From contig CANHGM010000015.1 in NCBI GenBank assembly GCA_947460345.1, positions 1 to 64,000 on the forward strand: a DNA stretch of 64,000 nt, written 5' to 3'. Below, piece after piece: positions 26,447 through 33,819 of the stretch. The first letter of the stretch is position 1. Each line of letters begins with the position of its first letter. Both the position numbers and the translations under genes were made by a program. This stretch comes from Bacteroidota bacterium. GTDB lineage: Bacteria > Bacteroidota > Bacteroidia > UKL13-3. The notes under the pieces were generated by a model. It did not search any database. It saw nothing but the letters and a program-made list of their open reading frames with translations, and had not been told where the DNA came from.

Positions 26447-27160
26447 TTATTTTCTGTCTCCAAAAATTCTCAACAAAGCTAAGAAAATATTGATAAAGTC
26501 TAGGTAAAGTTCTAAAGCTGCAGAAAGTGAAGCCTTTAAAGAAGACTGTGAACCAGGAACAACTTGCATACTATAGTCTTTAATTTTTTGCATATCATAA
26601 GCAGTTAGTCCGGTAAAAATTATAACAGCAATACAACTAGTTATATAACTCATAGTAGAGCTGCCAATAAACATATTAATAACGCTAGCTATTACAAGAC
26701 CTAGAAGAGCCATCATAAGCAATGACCCCATTTTAGTTAAATCTGTTTTGGTTGTATATCCAAGCACAGCCATTAAGCCAAATAAACCAGCTGATGCACC
26801 AAATATTGTGATGATACTACCCAATTGATATATTAAGAATATAAAACTAATGCTGATACCCATACATAATGAAAACAATAAAAACATACCAACATTTAAA
26901 GCATAGCTACCTTTTTGTAGGGTAAAGCCAATTACAAAAACTAAAATCAAAGGCGAAAACATAATAATTTTTCCGAATAATGTAAGTCCTGTTTCACCAA
27001 TTAACATGGATAATAATGCAGGGTCATGACTAAAAAACCAAGCAGCTAAACCTGAAATACCTAAGGCTGTTGCCATCCATGAGAATACTTGAGCAATAAA
27101 TGTTTTAGAAGCAGTTTGAGACTGTTGTTGTAAAATTTGAGGATTAAAATCGTTGTTCAT
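26447..27160 (-). CDS. Bax inhibitor-1/YccA family membrane protein
   Basis: A 237-residue integral membrane protein with about seven helices. After a Gln-rich cytoplasmic head (FNPQILQQQSQTASKTF), the family landmarks appear: VFSWMATALGISGLAAW, and near the C-terminus TGLTAYDMQKIKDY, followed by AALELYLDFINIFLALLRIFG. In bacteria these proteins leak ions (Ca2+/H+ in YetJ) or help protease FtsH (YccA); the exact role here is unknown. It is transcribed alone and ends in a strong terminator. Confidence 0.92.
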   Translation of the reverse strand: MNNDFNPQILQQQSQTASKTFIAQVFSWMATALGISGLAAWFFSHDPALLSMLIGETGLTLFGKIIMFSPLILVFVIGFTLQKGSYALNVGMFLLFSLCMGISISFIFLIYQLGSIITIFGASAGLFGLMAVLGYTTKTDLTKMGSLLMMALLGLVIASVINMFIGSSTMSYITSCIAVIIFTGLTAYDMQKIKDYSMQVVPGSQSSLKASLSAALELYLDFINIFLALLRIFGDRK

Positions 27161-27309
27161 TTTATTATTTTATTGATTGTGCAAATAACATATATTTTTA
27201 GTTAGTTTATATATTATTTTTTTTGGGTTCAATACTTATTCCATATATAGTTTAAAGACAAGTTGTCATATTTAAAAAATAATAAACTAGCTTTGTTAAA
27301 AAAAATATT

Positions 27310-27317
27310 TACATTTG
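27310..27317 (+). promoter_or_regulatory. -7 element TACATTTG of the PspC gene
   Basis: TAnnTTTG 9 bases before the ATG at 27327; a TTTG at 27292-27295 lies closer than the usual -33 spacing. Confidence 0.55.
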
Positions 27318-27326
27318 TGCTATAAA

Positions 27327-27557
27327 ATGTTAGATAAACTAAAATATTTTGTTGAGACGAAAGCTTTTGAAATGTTTAGTTTCTTAGGAGAGCGAATGGG
27401 AATTGAGTCTAGAAGAATAAGAACATTTTTTATTTACACTAGCTTTGTAACAGTTGGTTCTCCCATTATTGTTTTAATAATGATTGCAGGTTTTTGGAAA
27501 TATTTATTTCAACTAGTTATAGGAGCAAGAGGAAAAAAGAAAATTTGGGATTCTTAG
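27327..27557 (+). CDS. PspC domain small membrane protein
   Basis: A 76-residue protein that matches the small PspC-type proteins of Bacteroidota: an amphipathic N-terminus (FLGERMGIESRRIRTFFIYTSF), then one membrane helix (VGSPIIVLIMIAGFWKYLF) and a basic tail. PspC domains are inner-membrane proteins linked to stress responses in proteobacteria. Here the Bacteroidota form lacks a cytoplasmic regulatory domain. I use the ATG at 27327; a TTG four codons earlier overlaps the promoter element. It is convergent with korB, only 4 bases apart. Confidence 0.85.
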   Translation: MLDKLKYFVETKAFEMFSFLGERMGIESRRIRTFFIYTSFVTVGSPIIVLIMIAGFWKYLFQLVIGARGKKKIWDS

Positions 27558-27561
27558 TTCG

Positions 27562-28599
27562 TTATTGTATGGTCCAAGTTTCTTTACCAGCAATAAGCTT
27601 ATCTAAATCACCTTTGCCATAGGTATCAATTGTGTATTGAATTTGAGCGTTCAAACCATCTTCATAGGTTGGTCTGTTTTGTCTATAAAAAACACCAAAA
27701 GGTCTTGGCAAGTGCCCTTCTTTAGAAGGATCATCAAAGAAACGAGCTAAAATATTGCCTTTCACTTGGTCTGTTTCATCATGAATCCATAAATCGTTTG
27801 CTGAGAATCCATTGTTTAAATCGACCACCTTGGGTTTAAATCCATCTAGAATAATTCCTTTATCGTTATTTTCACCGAACAAAAGAGGTTGACCGTCTTC
27901 AACCATTAAAGTTTCAAGTTTTTTTGATGATTTTTCGGTAAATATTTCAAAAGCACCATCGTTAAATACATTACAATTTTGATAAATTTCTATGAGCGAC
28001 GTGCCTTTGTGGTCATAACCTTTTCTTATAACATTTTGCAAATGTTTTGGGTCTCTATCCATGCTTCTGGCTACAAAAGTTGCATCAGCACCTAAGCTTA
28101 AAGCAGCAGGGTTGAACGGATGGTCTATTGAACCATAAGGTGTTGATTTTGTAATTTTACCTTCTTCAGAGGTAGGTGAATATTGTCCTTTGGTTAAACC
28201 ATAAATTTGGTTATTAAAGAGCAATATATTTACATCTAAATTTCTTCTAAGTAAATGTATAAAGTGGTTTCCACCAATAGAAAGAGAATCTCCATCGCCA
28301 GTTATTATCCATACACTAAGTTCAGGTCTGCTAGCTTTAAGACCCGTAGCAATAGCAGTTGCCCTTCCATGAATACTGTGCATGCCAAAAGTGTCCATAT
28401 AATAAGGGAATCTAGAAGAGCAACCAATTCCAGAAATAAAAACAAATTCTTCTTTCTTTCTACCCAAATCAGGCATAACAGTTTGAACTTGTTTGAGTAT
28501 AGAATAGTCGCCACAACCAGGGCACCATCTAACATCTTGGTCGCTAGCAAAATCTTTAGGAGATAGCTTTGGGGCAGTTTGATCTATTATTGCATTCAT
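27562..28599 (-). CDS. korB: 2-oxoacid:ferredoxin oxidoreductase, beta subunit
   Basis: A 345-residue thiamine-diphosphate subunit. The Fe-S/TPP motifs are clear: WCPGCGDYSILKQVQ near residue 30, SGIGCSSRFPYYM, HSIHGRATAIATGLK, GDGDSLSIGGNHFIHLL (the TPP/Mg2+ motif) and NNQIYGLTKGQYSPTS. It forms the catalytic half of a 2-oxoglutarate or pyruvate:ferredoxin oxidoreductase. The alpha subunit gene, normally adjacent, is not in this window on either side, so it must be elsewhere. I start at the ATG at 28599 rather than 28626, because a TATTTTTG promoter element at 28611 lies inside the longer frame. Confidence 0.95.
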   Translation of the reverse strand: MNAIIDQTAPKLSPKDFASDQDVRWCPGCGDYSILKQVQTVMPDLGRKKEEFVFISGIGCSSRFPYYMDTFGMHSIHGRATAIATGLKASRPELSVWIITGDGDSLSIGGNHFIHLLRRNLDVNILLFNNQIYGLTKGQYSPTSEEGKITKSTPYGSIDHPFNPAALSLGADATFVARSMDRDPKHLQNVIRKGYDHKGTSLIEIYQNCNVFNDGAFEIFTEKSSKKLETLMVEDGQPLLFGENNDKGIILDGFKPKVVDLNNGFSANDLWIHDETDQVKGNILARFFDDPSKEGHLPRPFGVFYRQNRPTYEDGLNAQIQYTIDTYGKGDLDKLIAGKETWTIQ

Positions 28600-28610
28600 T
28601 TTATGGGGTG

Positions 28611-28618
28611 CAAAAATA
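28611..28618 (-). promoter_or_regulatory. -7 element TATTTTTG of korB
   Basis: TAnnTTTG on the minus strand, 11 bases before the ATG at 28599. Confidence 0.55.
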
Positions 28619-28668
28619 CAACACATACTTGAAGAAATAGTTTGAATAAAAACGAACGTATATATTTT

Positions 28669-28699
28669 TTTGTTTTTTTGTCAATTTATTGTAATATTG
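28669..28699 (+). promoter_or_regulatory. -33/-7 promoter of the anchor-V gene
   Basis: TTTG at 28669-28672, then 19 bases, then TAATATTG at 28692-28699 (one base off TAnnTTTG). The spacing is the one reported for Bacteroidota promoters. The ATG at 28710 is 10 bases further. Confidence 0.6.
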
Positions 28700-28709
28700 C
28701 CAAACTAAT

Positions 28710-29588
28710 ATGAATAATAATCACATGAAAAAAACAATTTTACTTTCATTTTTAACAGGAGCTGTTTGGTTAACTTTTGAAACTTTTAGTGCCATTTCAA
28801 ATGCGGGCGGGCCTCCACTAGGCAAAACTGGTGCTCCAGGAGAAGGATTATGCACAGAGTGCCATGCTGACAATGCTGTAAACTCTGGAAGTGCTGAAGT
28901 TAAAACAGACTACACTTATAATGGATCAAATGATACTACTTATAATCCAGATTTAGGAGCTAATTCTTATCAAACATTTTCTACTTTAGTTGAAACTGGA
29001 AGTGCTTCAACTGGGATAGAAATGACTATGGTAGATGAAAAAGGAAACGGAGCAGGAGAATTTAGTCCTAATAACACAAACAAAACAGCAGTAGGACTTA
29101 GCAACGGTAGAAGTTATTTTTATCACATCAAAAAAGCAAATCAAAACGCAGGTGCTAATGACTGGGGTGCAACATGGACTCCGCCAACAACCAACAAAGG
29201 TGTATTAACTCTATATACTGCATACAATGGTTCAGATGATGATGGAACTAGCAGTGGTGATTTTATTTACACTACTTCAAAGAAAATTTATCTTTCTCCA
29301 GATTTTAGTGGCGTAGAATGGCAAAAAAACAATGCTATGAAATTAGCAGTTTTCCCAACAACTGTTTCTAACGAAATTAATTTTAATTACACAAATACCA
29401 AAGACCAACAAATTGCTATTGAACTTATTGACATAAATGGAAACAAAGTTCATACGTTTATGAATATGAATCAACACCAAGGCGAAAACAACCTTAAATT
29501 TGACATGCCTAAAGTTGCAAGTGGTTTGTATTTTGTGAAAATTACAGCAGGGGCTCAACAAACTACTAAGAAAGTGTTTGTATTGTAG
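28710..29588 (+). CDS. choice-of-anchor V secreted protein with a CxxCH motif and T9SS sorting domain
   Basis: A 292-residue secreted protein. The signal peptide is followed by GGPPLGKTGAPGEGLCTECH at residues about 33-52, the typical start of a choice-of-anchor V domain. The CTECH is a CxxCH c-type heme attachment motif. A beta-rich domain (about 55-210) contains conserved NGRSYFYHI and GVLTLYTAYNGSD. The last 75-80 residues are a T9SS CTD, with KLAVFPTTVSNEINF, IELIDINGNKV and ASGLYFVKI. The protein should be exported to the surface by the type IX system. Heme binding is inferred from the motif; a second axial ligand is not assigned. The Met at codon 6 is an alternative start. Confidence 0.88.
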   Translation: MNNNHMKKTILLSFLTGAVWLTFETFSAISNAGGPPLGKTGAPGEGLCTECHADNAVNSGSAEVKTDYTYNGSNDTTYNPDLGANSYQTFSTLVETGSASTGIEMTMVDEKGNGAGEFSPNNTNKTAVGLSNGRSYFYHIKKANQNAGANDWGATWTPPTTNKGVLTLYTAYNGSDDDGTSSGDFIYTTSKKIYLSPDFSGVEWQKNNAMKLAVFPTTVSNEINFNYTNTKDQQIAIELIDINGNKVHTFMNMNQHQGENNLKFDMPKVASGLYFVKITAGAQQTTKKVFVL

Positions 29589-29606
29589 TATTAAAAAAAT
29601 ATCATT

Positions 29607-29642
29607 AAAAGCAGACTTTGTAAATCAAAGTCTGCTTTTTTA
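29607..29642 (+). terminator. hairpin terminator after the anchor-V gene
   Basis: Perfect 14-base-pair stem (GCAGACTTTG core) with loop TAAAT and a T-run, 18 bases after the stop at 29588. Confidence 0.9.
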
Positions 29643-29651
29643 TTAGAAAGC

Positions 29652-30080
29652 ATGATGATTAAAAAACTAGCAACCATTATTTTATTTTGTATTGTGCATG
29701 TCACTCAAGCTCAATCAAAAGACAGTATTCAAATTTCGCAGGTACTAAATAACCAACTCAAAGCATGGAACGATGGATCTATTGAAGGATTTATGCAAGG
29801 TTATTGGAAAAGCGACGAATTAAAATTTATAACCAAAAAAGGTGTAACACTTGGATGGCAAAAGGTTTTTGAAAATTATAAAAAAAGTTTCTCTACAAAA
29901 GAATTGATGGGTAAACTTTTATTTAATGTAGACAATATTTCAAAAATGACAAAGAACACTTATTTAGTGACAGGAAAATGGGTGGTTGATAGTAAAGAAG
30001 GCCCTAAAAATGGCTATTTCTCGCTTATCTTTAAAAAAGTAAGAAATGAGTGGTTAATAATTGTAGATCACACATTTTAA
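29652..30080 (+). CDS. exported SnoaL/DUF4440-like (NTF2 fold) protein
   Basis: A 142-residue protein with a signal peptide ending TQAQ and a single NTF2-like domain. The family pattern is visible in LNNQLKAWNDGSIEGFMQGYWKSDEL, WQKVFENYKKSF and FSLIFKKVRNEWLIIVDHTF. Such YybH/SnoaL-type proteins bind or act on small molecules, or have no known activity; several Bacteroidota have exported forms. No catalytic residue can be assigned. It begins just after the anchor-V terminator, and I do not see a strong promoter element. Confidence 0.85.
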   Translation: MMIKKLATIILFCIVHVTQAQSKDSIQISQVLNNQLKAWNDGSIEGFMQGYWKSDELKFITKKGVTLGWQKVFENYKKSFSTKELMGKLLFNVDNISKMTKNTYLVTGKWVVDSKEGPKNGYFSLIFKKVRNEWLIIVDHTF

Positions 30081-30131
30081 GAATTTTACAATTATTTTCA
30101 CAAATTGTTTCACAGTTTATAAACATTTGAT

Positions 30132-30139
30132 TACTTTTG
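30132..30139 (+). promoter_or_regulatory. -7 element TACTTTTG of rplY
   Basis: TAnnTTTG 26 bases before the ATG at 30166. It falls inside an in-frame upstream extension from 30127, which argues against the longer start. Confidence 0.65.
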
Positions 30140-30165
30140 CAGCCCAATTTTTATTAATTAATCAA

Positions 30166-30741
30166 ATGAAATCAGTTGCAATGTTTGGCGAAAAGCGTAG
30201 CTCTATCGGCAAAAGAAATTCTAAAGACTTACGTATAGAAGGTAAAGTTCCTTGCGTATTATATGGTAACAAAGTTGAGCCTATACATTTTTTTATATAT
30301 GCTTCAGACTTTACAGACATAGTTTATACTCCTAATACTTACACTGCAAAGTTGACAATTGATGGTCAATTACACAGAGCTATTATTAAGGATGTACAAT
30401 ATCATCCGGTAAATGAATCAATAATCCATGCTGACTTCATGGAAATAAGCGAAGACAAGCCAGTAACTTTAGATATCCCTGTAAAGGTTGTCGGAAACTC
30501 ACCTGGTGTTCGTGCAGGAGGTAAATTAGAAAAGAAAATAAAGAAGCTTAAAGTTAAAGGTTTAATCAATGATATGCCTGACTTTATAGAGGTAAACATT
30601 GATAACGTTGAGTTAGGTAAATCAGTGAAAGTTAGTGAAATGAAAGCTGATAAATTTACATTCTTAGATGCTACAGCAAATGCTATTATTTCTGTTGTTG
30701 CTACACGTAATTCACGTCAAGAAGCTAACGCTGCTAAATAA
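30166..30741 (+). CDS. rplY: ribosomal protein bL25, CTC form
   Basis: A 191-residue bL25 of the two-domain CTC type. Residues about 1-90 are the L25 domain that binds 5S rRNA (GKRNSKDLRIEGKVPCVLYG and VQYHPVNESIIHADFMEI), and residues about 95-175 are the TL5/CTC C-terminal beta domain (VGNSPGVRAGGKLEKKIKKL and LGKSVKVSEMKAD). I start at the ATG at 30166; the frame is open to 30127, but that part contains the promoter. It is expressed alone in this window (pth, a common neighbour, is absent) and ends at a GAAA-tetraloop terminator. Confidence 0.95.
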   Translation: MKSVAMFGEKRSSIGKRNSKDLRIEGKVPCVLYGNKVEPIHFFIYASDFTDIVYTPNTYTAKLTIDGQLHRAIIKDVQYHPVNESIIHADFMEISEDKPVTLDIPVKVVGNSPGVRAGGKLEKKIKKLKVKGLINDMPDFIEVNIDNVELGKSVKVSEMKADKFTFLDATANAIISVVATRNSRQEANAAK

Positions 30742-30772
30742 GTTTAAGAATATTACATTATTATAAATTTTA

Positions 30773-30804
30773 AAAACGGGTACTGAAAAGTGTCCGTTTT
30801 TTTT
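30773..30804. terminator. bidirectional terminator with a GAAA tetraloop
   Basis: A 12-base-pair stem including two G-U pairs in the plus-strand transcript, closed by the stable loop GAAA, and flanked by A-run and T-run. It separates rplY from the convergent CAP gene. Confidence 0.85.
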
Positions 30805-31387
30805 ATTTGCAAATTTTTGGCATTCCTTCTAAATCAATTTCAGCTCCAAACCAAACTACAGCATAGTTTCCATAAACAGAAATACCCATAGCTTTCCACT
30901 TCATAGACTTCCATATATCTTTGTTACATATTACTGCATTATGACCCTTGCTTTTTTTCCATAAATCTAAAGCCATTTCTGCAGTCATTTTATCAGAATA
31001 GTAAGTTGCTATCTCAAATCCATCAGCTTTGTATCCAGCTATTTCTTTTGGTTTAGACCACATACAAGGACCTTCATTGCCCCCTTTATAACAACAACCT
31101 TCCCATTTATCACCTTTGCTCCAACTATGTAAATTGCAAGGTGGTTTGTCAGGATGGTTTATAGATAAATCTATATTGTGTGTAATAGCAACTTTACTTA
31201 AAGATTTTGATAAAGGTATGCTATCTAAACCCAAAGTTTTTCTATAGCTATTGATTAATTTATACAATTTTAAGTCTTCTTTAGTTATACAAAACTCTTC
31301 TTTTACTGAAACTATTTTAAATTGTTTAGAGTTGATAAAGCTTAATAAGGCAAAAGATGTAATTAAAATTAAAAGGAGTTTTTTCAT
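30803..31387 (-). CDS. exported CAP domain protein
   Basis: A 194-residue protein with a signal peptide (about 19 residues, SFALLSFINS) and a CAP/SCP/PR-1 domain. The pattern is LYKLINSYRKTLGLDSIPLSKSLSKVAITHNIDL at the start and LDLWKKSKGHNAVICN, with the Trp...GHN core, near residues 137-152. A pair of cysteines (GCCYKG) lies in the middle and others at CNLHSW and CNK, perhaps making disulfides. CAP domains are extracellular and often bind lipids or metal. The start is 2 bases after the menD stop, so it is the second gene of the menD transcript. The relation to menaquinone synthesis looks incidental. Confidence 0.85.
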   Translation of the reverse strand: MKKLLLILITSFALLSFINSKQFKIVSVKEEFCITKEDLKLYKLINSYRKTLGLDSIPLSKSLSKVAITHNIDLSINHPDKPPCNLHSWSKGDKWEGCCYKGGNEGPCMWSKPKEIAGYKADGFEIATYYSDKMTAEMALDLWKKSKGHNAVICNKDIWKSMKWKAMGISVYGNYAVVWFGAEIDLEGMPKICK

Positions 31388-31389
31388 AA

Positions 31390-33027
31390 CTAATATTTGA
31401 TTTGTCTATATAACTCAAAAACATCTCCATTTATTTCAACTTGAGTATCTATTTCAAGAATAGCTATTTCAGCATAGGCTATAAATTCATTAAATCTGAT
31501 TTCTAAATCTGAAATATGATTTACATAAAAATATTTAATTCCAAAAGAATGTGCTGAAATCTGGATGCTTCTTTGTCGGGGCATCGCAAAAAGTGGCTCA
31601 ACTTCTGGTTGGTTTGAAGGGCCATCAATCAATCTAAAAATGCCTCCTCCATGGTTATTGAGAACAATAACTTTTAAATTATTAGGAAAATGATTTTGCC
31701 AAAAGGCATTTATATCATAAAAAAAAGAAATATCACCAGTAATCAATAAGTGTTGCTCTTTGGGTTGATCTATAGCAAAGCCAATAGCAGTAGAAGTAGA
31801 ACCATCGATTCCACTTGTACCTCTATTACAAAACACTTTTTGATTTCCTTTAAAAAAAATCTGCCCCCATCTAACGGGCATACTATTAGCCAAGTGAACT
31901 ATATATGACTCAGGTATAGAATTAAAAACAAACCGCATAGTTTCAAACTCACTAAACCCTGACCTAGAAACTAAAGAATTTATAGCAGAACACGCTTTTT
32001 CTTCAAATTGTTTCCATTCATTTAAATAAGTTGGATTCGAAATAAACCCTGATAAGTACTTTTTAAAAAACGAAATTTTACTACCCTTATAAAAATAATT
32101 AGCAGTGGAGGTACATTCTGCAATTTCGCCATTTGATGAAATGTATATATGAGGAATATCTTTTAAAGTAGAGATATAATTCTTCAAAATTTTAGAAACC
32201 AATCCTCTACCAGAGGATATAATAAGATCTGGTTTGGTTATAACATTCCCATATTTTCTAATAATAGCTTCAAAAGAATAGATGTTGTTAGTGGAGTATA
32301 GGTTAGAGGTTATATCAGCTAAAATAGGTATGCTTAAGCTCTTCATTAACTCTTCAAATTCATCATCTTTGTTATCTCTTGCGGCAATGTATAATATATT
32401 CTTATCAAACAAGTTTTGTTCGAATTTATCAGCGAATTCAGGATTGTTTTCAATTAAATGAACATCATATACTTGCGGATAATGAAAAGGGTCATGGTTA
32501 GGATAGAAAGGTTCTTCAAAAGGTATATTGATGTGAATTGGACCTTTTTTAATATTCTTAGTTGTATTAAAAAGGTCAATTAAATTTGACTCAAAGCTTG
32601 AAAAGTTATCACTATTTATATTTGATGGAGCTTGATAAAAACCGATGACATGAGGCTCAAATACATGAGATTGCACAATAGTTTGACCTTCATATATATT
32701 AAGTTGATGTAAAGGTCTATCAGCAGTAATAATTATTAATGGGGTGTGGCTATAAAAAGCTTCAGCTATTGCTGGGTAAAGATTAACAACCGCTGTTCCA
32801 GAAGTTACAATAATAACAACAGGAGACTGAGAAGACTGAGATAAACCTAAGGCTACAAAACCAGCAGAGCGTTCATCTATAATTGAGTGGCAAGTAAATT
32901 TATTAAACCTGCTAAAAGAAAATGTCAATGGTGCAGATCTAGAACCACTACAAAAAACTATATGCCTAACACCATATGCATAACACCAAGCGGGCAAATA
33001 ATTTAGTAGGTTATAATCAACAGCCAT
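31390..33027 (-). CDS. menD: SEPHCHC synthase of menaquinone biosynthesis
   Basis: A 545-residue thiamine-diphosphate enzyme that joins isochorismate and 2-oxoglutarate in menaquinone synthesis. The N-terminal CSGSRSAPLTFSFSR and IIDERSAGFVALGLSQ are diagnostic, as are TSGTAVVNLYPAIAEA and ITADRP. The TPP/Mg2+ motif lies in LITGDISFFYDINAFW, followed by VLNNHGGGIFRLI. The protein is near full length for MenD. Isochorismate synthase, which often precedes menD, is absent from this window. The CAP gene follows after 2 bases. The organism therefore probably respires with menaquinone. Confidence 0.95.
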   Translation of the reverse strand: MAVDYNLLNYLPAWCYAYGVRHIVFCSGSRSAPLTFSFSRFNKFTCHSIIDERSAGFVALGLSQSSQSPVVIIVTSGTAVVNLYPAIAEAFYSHTPLIIITADRPLHQLNIYEGQTIVQSHVFEPHVIGFYQAPSNINSDNFSSFESNLIDLFNTTKNIKKGPIHINIPFEEPFYPNHDPFHYPQVYDVHLIENNPEFADKFEQNLFDKNILYIAARDNKDDEFEELMKSLSIPILADITSNLYSTNNIYSFEAIIRKYGNVITKPDLIISSGRGLVSKILKNYISTLKDIPHIYISSNGEIAECTSTANYFYKGSKISFFKKYLSGFISNPTYLNEWKQFEEKACSAINSLVSRSGFSEFETMRFVFNSIPESYIVHLANSMPVRWGQIFFKGNQKVFCNRGTSGIDGSTSTAIGFAIDQPKEQHLLITGDISFFYDINAFWQNHFPNNLKVIVLNNHGGGIFRLIDGPSNQPEVEPLFAMPRQRSIQISAHSFGIKYFYVNHISDLEIRFNEFIAYAEIAILEIDTQVEINGDVFELYRQIKY

Positions 33028-33073
33028 ATTTTATGTGCAAATTTGCGGAATGAATTTTGAACTCTTGCATTAA

Positions 33074-33814
33074 ATGAAAAAGATTTTTTTCTTACTTTTA
33101 ATTTCAACAAAAATATATACATCAAATATATATGCTGAAAAGATTATTTCAACCGGAGCTGTATTATATGATATGAACTCTAGAGCTTCATTGGTATCGT
33201 TAGCAGGAAATATTAGTGTAAATACTGGAAACATAAATAAAGGTTTTTTTCCCATCATGATTTGGATAAAGTGCAATAAAAAAGATATAGTAGATGATAA
33301 TTATATTAGAAGAGGAAGAAAACTATATGATACATCAAGCAATTATGTAGGATATTCAAGAGAAAATATATATATACAAAGAAGAACAATAGACAGAGAA
33401 GACACCATTTTTATTGAACTATTGGGGATGGTAGATGAATTTTCAATTGAAGTTAAAAGCATTGTTGAATATGATTTGAACACCATTTTCAAGCTAAGAA
33501 AAAAAGAATTGGTATACGATGACTTTATATTTCATTTAAACAATTTCGCATATATAGATGGCAAAGGAGAAGGAAACTTTACTTCAAAAATATATATGGA
33601 TGGAGGTGTTGATAATTTCAATGACAAATACAGGCTTATTTTGGTGTTTATAAAACAAGATTTAGCAGCAATTTTATATACAAGAGAAATTAATGTGCCT
33701 TATTATGAGTCAAAAGCATTGTCTATGCCTTATAAAATTTATTATATGAAAAAATTAGTAGATAAGGAAAAACTTGAGTTAGCTAAATTATATTTACCAC
33801 AGTCAAAGCCTTAA
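33074..33814 (+). CDS. unknown exported protein
   Basis: A 246-residue protein with a signal peptide of about 21 residues (ending SNIYA). The mature part is beta-rich, with paired strands such as LVSLAGNISVNTGNI and FHLNNFAYIDGKGEGNFTSKIYMDGG. It is transcribed divergently from menD and converges on the GT51 gene (5 bases between stops). I recognise no family and no catalytic motif. It could be an outer-surface or periplasmic protein specific to this lineage. Confidence 0.7.
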   Translation: MKKIFFLLLISTKIYTSNIYAEKIISTGAVLYDMNSRASLVSLAGNISVNTGNINKGFFPIMIWIKCNKKDIVDDNYIRRGRKLYDTSSNYVGYSRENIYIQRRTIDREDTIFIELLGMVDEFSIEVKSIVEYDLNTIFKLRKKELVYDDFIFHLNNFAYIDGKGEGNFTSKIYMDGGVDNFNDKYRLILVFIKQDLAAILYTREINVPYYESKALSMPYKIYYMKKLVDKEKLELAKLYLPQSKP

Positions 33815-33819
33815 TTATC

